This document shows positions 44,116 through 53,577 of a stretch of DNA of 64,000 nt, one piece after another (positions within the stretch are counted from its first letter, which is position 1; the number at the start of each line of letters is the position of its first letter). The DNA comes from Fusibacter sp. 3D3. Its GTDB lineage: Bacteria; Bacillota; Clostridia; Peptostreptococcales; Acidaminobacteraceae. The translations under genes and the position numbers were made by a program. Under the pieces are notes generated by a model that saw only the letters and a program-made list of their open reading frames with translations, made no database searches and was not told where the DNA came from. Location of the stretch: positions 104,293 to 168,292 of the forward strand of contig NZ_BDHH01000005.1 in assembly GCF_001748365.1 (NCBI RefSeq), written 5' to 3'.

Positions 44116-47091
44116 ATGAAGAAGACAATGAAATTGATGGTATCAATTCTGCTATTGACGACGATGATTTTTGGACAGACCATTCAGATTTATGCGGATG
44201 AGACGTCTTCAAGCAATCTTACGGAAGAAGAATTTAGAGGCGTTTGGGTAGCAACAGTACTCAATATTGATTATCCGAAAAAAGGGACGACCAATGTCGA
44301 AGCGTTAAAGACAGAGGCCATTACGATTTTAGATCGTGCACAGGCAAATGGATTGAATGCGGTGATATTACAGGTGAGACCGACAGGAGATGCTTTTTAC
44401 AAGTCGGCACTATTTCCTTGGTCAAAATATTTAACGGGTATTCAGGGAACTGCTCCTGAAAATAATTTTGATCCTTTGGAATTTTGGATAGAGGAAGCGC
44501 ATAAACGCAACTTAGAACTACATGCATGGATTAATCCATTTAGAGTGACTAAAAAGACTAAAAATGAAGCAAGCCATGATTATAACAGTCTCTCACAATC
44601 CAATCCAGCAAGATTACATCCAGAATGGACGGTGAAATACAATGATGGTAATATATATTATGATCCTGGTATTCCTGCAGCTAGAGATCTCATCGTAGAC
44701 GGTGTAGCAGAGCTTATAAGCAATTATAGTATAGATGGCATACATTTTGATGACTACTTTTATCCAGGGACAGACTTTGATGATGCAAGTACATTTAACC
44801 AATACGGGACTGGATTTAGTGATGTAGGAGATTTTAGACGTCATAATGTCGATCTTTTGATTGAGGATGTGCACCAAACCATCAAAGCGATAAAACCAGA
44901 GGTTGAATTTGGGATCAGCCCGTTTGGCATATGGGCCAATAAAAAGGACAATGCACTTGGAAGTGATACAAAAGGACTTCAATCTTATTATGCACATTAT
45001 GCAGATACAAAAGGATGGGTTGAAAAAGAAATTATAGATTATATCGCGCCGCAGCTTTATTGGAACATTGGCTATACGATTGCGGATTATGAGATTCTAG
45101 CAAAATGGTGGAATGACGTCTGTAAGGAGTCTTCAGTAAAACTGTATATCGGCCATGGGGCTTACAGAACTGGCAATAGCGATTCTAAAAGTGCGTGGTA
45201 TGGCGTGGATGAAATTAGGAGACAGCTTGATTTAAATCAAACATTGGATCAAGTAGAGGGCAGTATTTTTTATAACAATACCGCTTTTATCAACCAGCCA
45301 AGCCTAGGAACGCTTTTAAAGACTTATTATGCTTCAAATAATGCCACTAAAAATTCAACGGCAAATGCACCAACCAATGCACCAACCAATGCACCAATTG
45401 TTATCAAACCAGTAACACCAGTGACCAACACTTTTATCTTGTCTAGACCAAGTGACAATATCAAAACAACAGCTTCAAATTATTATTTATCAGGGGCTTC
45501 AAATGCGACGCTGCCTTTGTTTTTGAATGACAAAGAAGTAGCGGATAGAACTTTAAATGGTTATTTTGGTATTTATGTAACTTTAAAAGAGGGTGTAAAT
45601 ACATTTACTTTCAAACAGGGCAGTAAAAGTTACACAAGAACAATTACGAAAACAAGTTCAAGCGGGAGTATAACACCGATGAGTACTTATCAGATTTCGG
45701 ATAGTACAACGCTTCCAAGAGAGAAAGAAATGAGAATGGCAGGAGAAAAGATCACTTTAATCTGTAAGGCGCCAATTGGAGCAGAAGTAAAAGTTGCTTT
45801 TAATGGTCAAAGTTATTTGATGGTGCCTAAAGTGACTCAGAGTCCAGATGGTAAAGTTTATGCGACAACTTACAGTTATGAGTACACTTTTCCAGCGCTT
45901 AATCAAGGCGTCTATGAGCAAGATTTAGGCGTGCCCGTTTATACGATGAAATTTGGCAGTTACAAAGATGAAGCTTCTGCACCCGAAAATCTAGTCTTGA
46001 TTTCAAAGAACTCAATTTATACAGGCGTTGTGGTGGACACTTATATCGACCTCTACAAAACACCAGTATCTGGAAACGGGGTTGCTGCTAATATGGTAGA
46101 AGGCATGACGGATCAGATCACTGGCATGTCAGGCAACTACGTAAGACTTGCTTCAGGTCTTTGGACCAGCAAAAGTGCTGTAACGATTTCTAAGGCAAAT
46201 GAGCCACAAATTATTAAATTGACTAAAATGGACTATCAATCTACCGACGCTTTCGATCGTATTGTGATTGAAACTTCTGGTGGTGGTGCTGGAATTGCCG
46301 CGTACGATGGGGAGTCGGTATCGCTTGCTTTAAGTTCAATTGAGAACAAGAATGCACTTTCACTTCAAAATAGCATTATAGAAACAAATTTCGCAGAGGG
46401 TAAGACCAACCTTAAAATCGAAACGCCAAGTTTAAAAGGATACTATATGGAGAAAACAGCTAAAGGCTTTGATTTAATTCTACTTAGAAATAAGGCGAAA
46501 AATGAATCTGCTGTATCCAGTTTGCCACTTGCCAACTATACCATATTGCTTGATCCAGGTCATGGTGGTAGCGATATGGGTGCTCGGGGTCTTCTTGGGG
46601 ATATATTCACCGAAAAAACAATCAATTTGAATACCGCATTTGCTTTAAAAGCTAAATTAGAATCTCTAGGTGCCATCGTGAAAATGACAAGAGAATCTGA
46701 TGTGGATATGTCTCTTAAAGAACGTTTAGCATTTTCATTAAAGGTAAAACCAGACCTCTTTCTATCCATTCATGCAGATAGTTTAGAGGATACGAAAGAT
46801 ATTTCTAAAGTCTTCGGTTTTTCAGTTTTTTATAAAGATCCTGTCGCTAAAGCGTTATCAGATACGTTGCTAAATCAAATTTTGTTTGATTTGGGGAGAA
46901 AAGACAGAGGCGCTAATATGAAGAATTTCTATGTGACGCGGGGAACTTGGGCACCTTCGGTTCTGATTGAAACGGGATTTGTTTGTAATCCTGTGGAATA
47001 TGAATGGCTGATGGATCAAAAATCTCAATCTTTGTTAGTGGATAGTTTAGCACGTGGCATTGTCAATTATTTTGGTCAAACCGTACAATAA
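44116..47091 (+). CDS. Secreted GHL10 glycoside hydrolase-like / N-acetylmuramoyl-L-alanine amidase
   Basis: A 991-residue exported protein. The signal peptide is about 27 residues. Residues about 38-410 are a glycosyl hydrolase-like 10 domain (FRGVWVATVLNIDYP, VILQVRPTGDAFY, ELHAWINPFR, GIHFDDYFYP, DYIAPQLYWN). A Thr/Asn/Pro linker with NAPT repeats follows, then beta-rich modules (about 440-790) and a C-terminal Amidase_3 domain (about 800-990). The amidase zinc ligands are in LLDPGHGGSDMGARG, the glutamate at FTEKTINLN, the FLSIHADS histidine, and a catalytic VLIETGFVCNP. It probably cleaves both glycan and stem-peptide bonds of peptidoglycan. A terminator follows. Confidence 0.9.
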   Translation: MKKTMKLMVSILLLTTMIFGQTIQIYADETSSSNLTEEEFRGVWVATVLNIDYPKKGTTNVEALKTEAITILDRAQANGLNAVILQVRPTGDAFYKSALFPWSKYLTGIQGTAPENNFDPLEFWIEEAHKRNLELHAWINPFRVTKKTKNEASHDYNSLSQSNPARLHPEWTVKYNDGNIYYDPGIPAARDLIVDGVAELISNYSIDGIHFDDYFYPGTDFDDASTFNQYGTGFSDVGDFRRHNVDLLIEDVHQTIKAIKPEVEFGISPFGIWANKKDNALGSDTKGLQSYYAHYADTKGWVEKEIIDYIAPQLYWNIGYTIADYEILAKWWNDVCKESSVKLYIGHGAYRTGNSDSKSAWYGVDEIRRQLDLNQTLDQVEGSIFYNNTAFINQPSLGTLLKTYYASNNATKNSTANAPTNAPTNAPIVIKPVTPVTNTFILSRPSDNIKTTASNYYLSGASNATLPLFLNDKEVADRTLNGYFGIYVTLKEGVNTFTFKQGSKSYTRTITKTSSSGSITPMSTYQISDSTTLPREKEMRMAGEKITLICKAPIGAEVKVAFNGQSYLMVPKVTQSPDGKVYATTYSYEYTFPALNQGVYEQDLGVPVYTMKFGSYKDEASAPENLVLISKNSIYTGVVVDTYIDLYKTPVSGNGVAANMVEGMTDQITGMSGNYVRLASGLWTSKSAVTISKANEPQIIKLTKMDYQSTDAFDRIVIETSGGGAGIAAYDGESVSLALSSIENKNALSLQNSIIETNFAEGKTNLKIETPSLKGYYMEKTAKGFDLILLRNKAKNESAVSSLPLANYTILLDPGHGGSDMGARGLLGDIFTEKTINLNTAFALKAKLESLGAIVKMTRESDVDMSLKERLAFSLKVKPDLFLSIHADSLEDTKDISKVFGFSVFYKDPVAKALSDTLLNQILFDLGRKDRGANMKNFYVTRGTWAPSVLIETGFVCNPVEYEWLMDQKSQSLLVDSLARGIVNYFGQTVQ

Positions 47092-47116
47092 AATATTAAA
47101 AATAGGGATTAAAAGC

Positions 47117-47164
47117 AGTTCTATTTAACCTTGAGGATAAGGGTTGAGTAGAACTCTTTTTTTT
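47117..47164 (+). terminator. Intrinsic terminator after the amidase gene
   Basis: AGTTCTA.TTAACC pairs with GGGTT.AGTAGAACT and is followed by T9. Confidence 0.8.
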
Positions 47165-47259
47165 GGATCGCGAATTTGTTTTCTGTAGAAATGAACACAT
47201 TATTGGGTATAGATGCTATAATGAATGTATCAAAAACGTAATAAAAACTTGGAGGCAGT

Positions 47260-49074
47260 ATGAGACGGAAGCTTATATTAATCACTAGTATAATTTCAGT
47301 GGTTTTACTGAGTTATGGCGTTCATTTTTTTGATAACTATGAAAATAGTATCTATGACGCTTTTTATCAAAAGCCGCAAGAGACCAATGATAATATTGTC
47401 ATCATAGCAATAGACGATGCCACAATAAACGCCCTAGGGCAATGGCCTTTTGATCGCTCAATGCACGCAGATTTAATTGATTTTATATCACAAGGCAATC
47501 CAGCTGCAATCGGGGTGGACCTTATGTTTGATTCCTATTCAAATGAAGCGTCTGACTTTGAACTTGCACGTGCGATAAAAGAAGCAGGCAATGTGGTATT
47601 GGCAAAGCAGATTGTGTATACGCCCAAAATTAAAGGGTATAAACAAGGGAGTGACATTGTCATCAGTCAGTTTGATGAGCTTCTTGATGTGTCGACGCAA
47701 GGTCACATCAATACCTTTCTTGATGCAGACCGTGTCGTTAGAAAAATTAACATGTTTGCAAAACGTTTTGTTCTCGAAACGGAGTCCTATGAGGAAGAGC
47801 CAAATTTTGCATATGCGCTCTTAAAACTGTATGCTCAAAATGCCGGTATGGATGACCAGACGAAAGAAAACTTAGAAAGTGTACTCCAAAAATACAATCA
47901 TGACACTGAGGATCTCTATATTGATTATAAAGGGATTCCAAGAAAATATGACAGTATTCCATATTTTTTAGTTTACAGTGAGGGTTTTCCTGCGAGTTAT
48001 TTTGAAGATAAAATTGTTTTAATTGGACCTTATGCCAATGGCCTTCAAGATGAATATGTGACACCTGTTGTGAAAGAGCAACCCATGTTTGGAATCGAAA
48101 TACATGCGAATATCCTTCAAAATTTACTAGAAGATAGTTTTAAAAAACCCGTTCCAAGCTTTTTTAATGTGCTAATGATCGTTTTCATGGGGATTTTAGC
48201 CTATTTTTTATCTAATAAATTATCGCCTGCTAAGGGGTTAATTTCAAATGCGGCCATCATAATTGTCTACTTGATATTATGTCATCAAGTGTATCAAATG
48301 GGCTATATCTTGAAGGTGTTTTATCCGATTTTAGCGATGATGATTATGTATGTTTCAGCACTGGCTTATCATTATCTAGAGCAACTTTATGAAAAGAAAA
48401 AGATCAGAAATATCTTCGGTCGATATGTGGCTCCACAAGTTGTCGATAAGATCTTAGAGGATTCGGACAATATAAATCTAGGTGGTGAGAGACGCTATAT
48501 TTCTGTGCTGTTCGTTGATATTAGAGGTTTTACACCACTTTCGGAGAAAGCAGAACCCGAACAAATTGTAGAAATTTTGAACAGCTACTTAGAACTCTGT
48601 GAACAGTCGATCTTTAAAAATGCAGGCACTTTAGACAAATTTATAGGCGATGCGACGATGGCGATTTACAATGCACCTCTTGAACTTGAAGCGCATGCGC
48701 TCTGTGCAGTAAAAACAGCTTGGGACATGAAAATGGGCGCTCAAAAATTAAAGCAAGAGCTGTTTGAGAAATATGACAAGATTGTAGACTTTGGTATTGG
48801 CGTTAATACAGGGTATGCAGTTGTGGGCAATATTGGCTCCAAAAAGCGTATGGATTACACTGCAATTGGAGATACAGTGAACACATCAGCGAGGCTAGAA
48901 GCCAATGCGAAGGCAGGTCAAATCTTGATTAGCGAGAGCACTTACGAACATGTGAAAGATCAGATTCTTGCAACGCCTTTAGGCGGTATTAAAGTCAAGG
49001 GCAAGGAAACTCTGATTCAAATCTATCAAGTGGAGGGAATTGTAGGCGATGACAGACAAGCAAATGGAAGTTAA
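47260..49074 (+). CDS. CHASE2-domain adenylate cyclase (class III)
   Basis: A 604-residue membrane protein. An N-terminal membrane helix leads into an extracytoplasmic CHASE2 domain (residues about 30-290: IVIIAIDDATINALGQWPFDR, GVDLMFDS, GPYANGLQDEYVTPV, MFGIEIHANILQ). Three membrane helices and a class III cyclase domain (about 405-595) follow. The catalytic domain has both metal aspartates (FVDIRGF, FIGDATMAIY), the adenine-specifying Lys in TLDKFIGD and Asp in RMDYTAIGD, and the Asn/Arg pair in NTSARLEANA, so ATP is the expected substrate. AGGAGG-like sequence lies ahead of the ATG and a TGC-TATAAT extended -10 lies at 47214-47222. It overlaps the next gene by 26 bases. Confidence 0.92.
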   Translation: MRRKLILITSIISVVLLSYGVHFFDNYENSIYDAFYQKPQETNDNIVIIAIDDATINALGQWPFDRSMHADLIDFISQGNPAAIGVDLMFDSYSNEASDFELARAIKEAGNVVLAKQIVYTPKIKGYKQGSDIVISQFDELLDVSTQGHINTFLDADRVVRKINMFAKRFVLETESYEEEPNFAYALLKLYAQNAGMDDQTKENLESVLQKYNHDTEDLYIDYKGIPRKYDSIPYFLVYSEGFPASYFEDKIVLIGPYANGLQDEYVTPVVKEQPMFGIEIHANILQNLLEDSFKKPVPSFFNVLMIVFMGILAYFLSNKLSPAKGLISNAAIIIVYLILCHQVYQMGYILKVFYPILAMMIMYVSALAYHYLEQLYEKKKIRNIFGRYVAPQVVDKILEDSDNINLGGERRYISVLFVDIRGFTPLSEKAEPEQIVEILNSYLELCEQSIFKNAGTLDKFIGDATMAIYNAPLELEAHALCAVKTAWDMKMGAQKLKQELFEKYDKIVDFGIGVNTGYAVVGNIGSKKRMDYTAIGDTVNTSARLEANAKAGQILISESTYEHVKDQILATPLGGIKVKGKETLIQIYQVEGIVGDDRQANGS

Positions 49075-49909
49075 ATTTTTGGGGGTGAGAGGTTCGTATA
49101 ATCTTTCCAATACTCAAAGTGTAAAATATGGCGGTAATACAAGTTGTATTCAAATTATCATTGAAGATCAGATTATTTTTTTGGATGCGGGAAGTGGCAT
49201 TACAAAAGTTGAAAAACCCTTTAATGACTTTGATATCCACATCCTCTTTACACATTATCATTGGGATCATGTTTTGGGTCTACCTTTTTTTTCTACACTC
49301 TATGCCAAAAATGATAAAGTACATGTAAAAGGGATGAAACCTGAACATTATTCATTAAAGGAAGTCTTGAGATTATTGTTCAATCCTCCCTTTTGTCCGA
49401 TTATGTGGTCAAAAGTACAAGATAAATTAGATATCGAAGAAATTCCTGAATACGGAACCTTTTACATTAAGAACATTAAAGTAGAGACTATATTGCTCAT
49501 GCATCCAGGAGGAGCACTAGGCTATAAAATAACTTATAACGGTATATCTATTGTGCTTTTAACAGATATAGAATTGAGCAAGGCATTTTCATCATATGAA
49601 TCAGAGCGAGAAAAACTCTTGAAATTTGTTAAAGATGTTGATGTATTGGTCATGGATGCTGCACTTACCAATGAAGAGTATTATGGCGCTGTGGGCAGCA
49701 ATAAAATCGGTTGGGGCCATAGCACAATGGAAGAGTGTATACTCTTGTCAGAGGATGCTGGAGTAAAAAAAACGTATATTACACATTATCTGCCTTATCG
49801 TGAGGATCTCCAAAATGATGCTCTAGAAAAGGACATCAAAGCAAAGCATCCAACTGTATTTTTAGCGAAAGAAGATGAATCCCTTATTTTTAGAGCCTGT
49901 AGGAGTTAA
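49049..49909 (+). CDS. MBL-fold metallohydrolase (possible cyclic nucleotide phosphodiesterase)
   Basis: A 286-residue metallo-beta-lactamase-fold protein. The N-terminus is FLGVRGSYNLSN and KYGGNTSCIQI. The metal motif HYHWDH occupies residues 69-74, with further ligands in LLMHPGGALGYKI, VMDAALT and GHSTMEECI, then ITHYLPY. The GxRGS..GGNT(S)C start is typical of PhnP/Atsa-like hydrolases often found beside CHASE2 cyclases. The overlap with the cyclase gene and the HD-GYP gene downstream suggests a role in the same signal, possibly cyclic AMP breakdown; this is inference. The start has GGAGGG about 11 bases upstream. Confidence 0.8.
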   Translation: MTDKQMEVKFLGVRGSYNLSNTQSVKYGGNTSCIQIIIEDQIIFLDAGSGITKVEKPFNDFDIHILFTHYHWDHVLGLPFFSTLYAKNDKVHVKGMKPEHYSLKEVLRLLFNPPFCPIMWSKVQDKLDIEEIPEYGTFYIKNIKVETILLMHPGGALGYKITYNGISIVLLTDIELSKAFSSYESEREKLLKFVKDVDVLVMDAALTNEEYYGAVGSNKIGWGHSTMEECILLSEDAGVKKTYITHYLPYREDLQNDALEKDIKAKHPTVFLAKEDESLIFRACRS

Positions 49910-49913
49910 AGAG

Positions 49914-51437
49914 ATGAATTTAAAGACGGATATAATGCCAAATGCGCTTATACTCAAAGAAAATTATGAGAAATTAATCAAAGTTGGAAAAGCACTCACT
50001 GCAGAAAAGGATTATAACAAATTACTAGAGCTGATATTAAATGAAACGCGTAAAATTGCAAAAGCAGATGGCGGCACGCTCTATATTATTGATGATGGCA
50101 AATTGTATCATAAAATTATGCAAAATGAGACTTTGAAAATTTTTTTGGGTGGTGGGGGAGAACCTATTAATTTCAAACCCCTTGAACTGGTAGAAACCCA
50201 TATTGCGCCTTATACAGCTATTCATAAAAAACCAGTAAATATTCCGGATGTGTATCACACGGAACTGTTTGATTTTACTGGACCGAAAGAGTTTGATAAG
50301 TCGGTTGGTTATATTACAAAGTCCATGCTCGTCGTGCCCTTAATCAATCGTGATGATGATGTTATCGGTGTTGTTCAACTCATAAATGCTGTGGAAAATA
50401 ATGAACTGGTCCCCTTTAGTCATGACATAGAAGAAATCGTCATGACGCTTTCTTCACAAGCAGGCATAGCACTGGAAAATATGCAATATGTGGATGAAAT
50501 ACGGACTCTGTTTGATTCTTTTGTTGCGGTATTGGTAACTGCAATTGATGAAAGAACGCCATACAATGCAAATCATTCTAGAAATGTCGCTATTTTTACG
50601 GAGCGGTTTGCAAGAGCGGTCAATGATTATAAAGAAGGCCCCTATGGTGATTTTATATTTGATGAAGCACATATTCGAACGCTTGTTATGGCAGCTTGGC
50701 TTCATGATATTGGAAAGATAACAGTACCTGAAAGCGTTATGAATAAGCCAACACGTTTATCTACAGACATCGAATTTGTAGAAAATAGGATAAAATTAAT
50801 TAAAGCACTGGTGGATCAGCGCTATTATAAAACCTTGGCAAATTGTGAACGGACAGAAACGGAGAAGCAATCGGCTAAAGCACTTTGGGTATTGGAGAAA
50901 GAATTTATTGAAGAAGCCACAGCCCTGATCATAAAAGCAAATGAGCCGAGTACCTTTATGGATGCAAAGATGCAAAGTGAAATCGTTAAGATTTATGAGT
51001 ATCGATTTGAAGCGGTTGAAGAAAGCCTTTTAAATCAGAGAGAATTTGAATTTTTAATGATTCAAAAGGGGACTTTAACAGATGGGGAACGCGAGATTAT
51101 GGAGAATCATGTGGTTACCACAGAAAAAATGCTTTCCAAAATTAAATTTCCAAAAGACCTCAATGAGGTCCCTTATTGGGCGATTAATCATCATGAGATG
51201 CTCGATGGTACTGGGTATTCTAGAGGTTTAAAAGAGGCTGAAATCCCTATGGAAGTCAGAATTTTAACGATTATTGATATCTATGATGCTTTAACAGCTA
51301 CAGATAGGCCTTATAAGAAGGGGATGCCGGCGGATAAAGCATTCTTTATACTTGGCAAAATGGTAGAAGAAGGCAAGATTGATGGTGATTTGCTTTATAT
51401 TTTTGAACACAGTGAGGCTTGGCATTTTAAAAATTGA
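49914..51437 (+). CDS. GAF-HD-GYP-type phosphohydrolase with an insertion
   Basis: A 507-residue cytosolic protein. Residues about 25-180 form a GAF sensor domain. The HD metal site is His264-Asp265 in WLHDIGKITVP. The second part has TDGEREIMENHV and HHEMLDGTGYSRGL (His426), then IIDIYDALTATDRPYKKG. The HD-GYP signature has Ser in place of Pro (GYS). About 100 residues of charged helix are inserted between the HD helix and the rest. HD-GYP enzymes degrade cyclic di-GMP; the altered motif and insertion make the substrate uncertain. The ATG at 49914 follows AGGAGTTAAAGAG and lies 4 bases after the upstream stop. The operon with a cyclase and an MBL hydrolase is notable. Confidence 0.85.
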   Translation: MNLKTDIMPNALILKENYEKLIKVGKALTAEKDYNKLLELILNETRKIAKADGGTLYIIDDGKLYHKIMQNETLKIFLGGGGEPINFKPLELVETHIAPYTAIHKKPVNIPDVYHTELFDFTGPKEFDKSVGYITKSMLVVPLINRDDDVIGVVQLINAVENNELVPFSHDIEEIVMTLSSQAGIALENMQYVDEIRTLFDSFVAVLVTAIDERTPYNANHSRNVAIFTERFARAVNDYKEGPYGDFIFDEAHIRTLVMAAWLHDIGKITVPESVMNKPTRLSTDIEFVENRIKLIKALVDQRYYKTLANCERTETEKQSAKALWVLEKEFIEEATALIIKANEPSTFMDAKMQSEIVKIYEYRFEAVEESLLNQREFEFLMIQKGTLTDGEREIMENHVVTTEKMLSKIKFPKDLNEVPYWAINHHEMLDGTGYSRGLKEAEIPMEVRILTIIDIYDALTATDRPYKKGMPADKAFFILGKMVEEGKIDGDLLYIFEHSEAWHFKN

Positions 51438-51528
51438 GGCAAATTCTTCGTTGGGATTTTGAAGTGCCTTTACAGACGGCTAAGCGTGTTCGTATAATTT
51501 GAGAGTGAATTAAAACTTTGTGGCCTAT

Positions 51529-51570
51529 AAAAAAGGTTGAAATTGCAATTGCAATCTCAACCTTTTTTTT
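51529..51570. terminator. Bidirectional terminator
   Basis: AAAAAGGTTGA.ATTGC and GCAAT.TCAACCTTTTTTTT form a stem with T-runs on both strands, between two convergent genes. Confidence 0.85.
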
Positions 51571-51624
51571 ATAATACTCTAAATTCTTAGAACAGTTTAA
51601 TTGTATTGGACACTTTAACTTTAA

Positions 51625-53577
51625 TTAATTTGCAGGTACATTTAACATTTGACCTGGCATGATTAAATTTGGATTTTTAAGTTGATTGAGTTCTTGAAGT
51701 GCTTGCCAAGTGGTGTGATATTTTTTTGCGATTTTCCAAAGGACATCACCAGACTGTACTTTATAGACACTGCCTTTAACGCTAATGAGGCCACTATTGA
51801 TTAAATCTTGCACATTAATGGCTTTGACATTTAGTGTTCTTCCGTCTTCGGAAGCAGGTAAAGTGAGCGTGCCGTTTTTAATCATTTCATTTACGAGTCC
51901 AAGATAAGGGGAATTTGCGATATCTGTGCCGATGATTTTCCAGTTGTTATCAATTGCTGGATCAAGTTTTCCATTTTTTACATCTTGTGTGTAAGCGATG
52001 ATGAGATCTCTTACGCGACCTTTATCTTGCATTGCTTCGTAGGAGTCATAATATTTATCTTCCATTTTTACAAGGTCTAAACTGATTAAAGTACCAAAAC
52101 GATAATTGTTTACAGCAAGTTTGTAGACCTTGTTTAAATCCACAGAGGCACCGTTAATTTTAGCATTGACGATTCTTGAACCCGATGGATTAGAAAGATC
52201 AATCTCATATGTGATACCGCTAAACATATCATAATTATAGCCTCTGACATCAGGATTAAAACTGATGGTTAAATCGCCTTCCTTATAGGTGTTAAAGTAG
52301 TTTGCTGACCACTCCATATATTTGAGTAAATTTTCACCTGTAATATTAACGCCCATTAAGGTATTGTCATATTTGTAGATAAATGCAACATCTTTCTTCT
52401 TAAATACGCCTTGTTTGAGATTAGAACCAAAATTAAAGAGTGCAGCACTACTAATATCAGCTTTTGAATAGTACATTTGAACTTCATTGATTAAATCAAT
52501 AACGGATGTATCCATAATTTGAGCTGTTGGAAGTGTTGTTACCTCACTCTTACCCGTATAATAGTCAGGATTCTTGATAAAATCAGCGGATATTTGTCCC
52601 ACGACTTTGTTTGCTTCTTCGAGTGAACGCTCATCAACAAATTTGAAAGCAGTTAAAATTTCAGGATCAGCATCTGCTTTAGCGGTTTCGACATTTTCAA
52701 CTTCAACTGTTTTGACGCTCCATTTGCCGTTTTCTTTTGTAAGTGAAATATCTGCCTTTGAAACGGCCCAGCCATAGCTACCCGGTTCAATTAATTTGAC
52801 ACCATTAATTTCGTTTGTATATTTGCTGTGGGCATGACCCCCAAAGATGACACTAAATTGAGGGTATTTTTCTGCAACGAGTTCTATACCATCATAGCCG
52901 TGTTCGCCTTCAGGTCCAATGTGATAAGCGCCAACAAGGACATCGTATTTACCTTCAAGCTCTTTAAGTGCTTTACCGGTTTCGTCCAAAACATTTGTAA
53001 ATTCTAAACCTGCAAAATGTTCTGGTGTGCTTGCTTCCCAAATAGGGACATTTGGAGGCATCATGCCAACCACTGCCACTTTAACCCCTTGAATATCAAA
53101 AATTTCATAAGGTGCAACAAAGCGCTCGTTAGTCTCTTTTTTATAAATATTAGCGGCTAAAACTTTACCCTCAAAGCCCGCTATGTTTTTGTTTAAGAAA
53201 TCCATGCTAAAATTGAATTCGTGATTGCCAAGAACCCAAGCATCGTAGCCAATCATATTCATTGCTTGTATCATTGGATGGACCGGTAGATCGTTGAATA
53301 ATTCCGCGCTATTATCCTGAACTGTATCGCCACAGTCAAATAGAATAGAATTTGGATTTTCTGCTTTAAGTGTTTTAACCACAGTTGCAATTTTAGCGAG
53401 ACCTGCGTCTGAGTCGTTTGAATCTGTCGCATACTCATAAGGATAAATACGACCGTGTAAATCACTAGTACCTAAGATTGAAATGTTGATGACTTCCTCA
53501 TTTGCTCCAAAAGCTGCAAATGGCACTGTAGCAAGTACTAAGATCAGTGTCAATAAAATCGACAGTTTTCTTTTCAT
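51625..53577 (-). CDS. Secreted 5'-nucleotidase/cyclic phosphodiesterase with LysM anchor
   Basis: A 650-residue exported enzyme. The signal peptide is MKRKLSILLTLILV to AAFGA. The calcineurin-like metallophosphatase domain has LGTSDLHGRIYP, DCGDTVQ, GNHEFNFS and FGGHAHSK. The C-terminal 5'-nucleotidase substrate domain includes NFGSNLKQGVF, NNYRFGT and FNPDVRGYNYD. The last 45 residues are one LysM domain (YKVQSGDVLWKIAKKYH), which binds peptidoglycan and should hold the enzyme on the wall. It probably releases phosphate and nucleosides from external nucleotides. The ATG at 53577 follows GGGAGG; the longer frame has no ribosome site. Confidence 0.9.
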   Translation of the reverse strand: MKRKLSILLTLILVLATVPFAAFGANEEVINISILGTSDLHGRIYPYEYATDSNDSDAGLAKIATVVKTLKAENPNSILFDCGDTVQDNSAELFNDLPVHPMIQAMNMIGYDAWVLGNHEFNFSMDFLNKNIAGFEGKVLAANIYKKETNERFVAPYEIFDIQGVKVAVVGMMPPNVPIWEASTPEHFAGLEFTNVLDETGKALKELEGKYDVLVGAYHIGPEGEHGYDGIELVAEKYPQFSVIFGGHAHSKYTNEINGVKLIEPGSYGWAVSKADISLTKENGKWSVKTVEVENVETAKADADPEILTAFKFVDERSLEEANKVVGQISADFIKNPDYYTGKSEVTTLPTAQIMDTSVIDLINEVQMYYSKADISSAALFNFGSNLKQGVFKKKDVAFIYKYDNTLMGVNITGENLLKYMEWSANYFNTYKEGDLTISFNPDVRGYNYDMFSGITYEIDLSNPSGSRIVNAKINGASVDLNKVYKLAVNNYRFGTLISLDLVKMEDKYYDSYEAMQDKGRVRDLIIAYTQDVKNGKLDPAIDNNWKIIGTDIANSPYLGLVNEMIKNGTLTLPASEDGRTLNVKAINVQDLINSGLISVKGSVYKVQSGDVLWKIAKKYHTTWQALQELNQLKNPNLIMPGQMLNVPAN

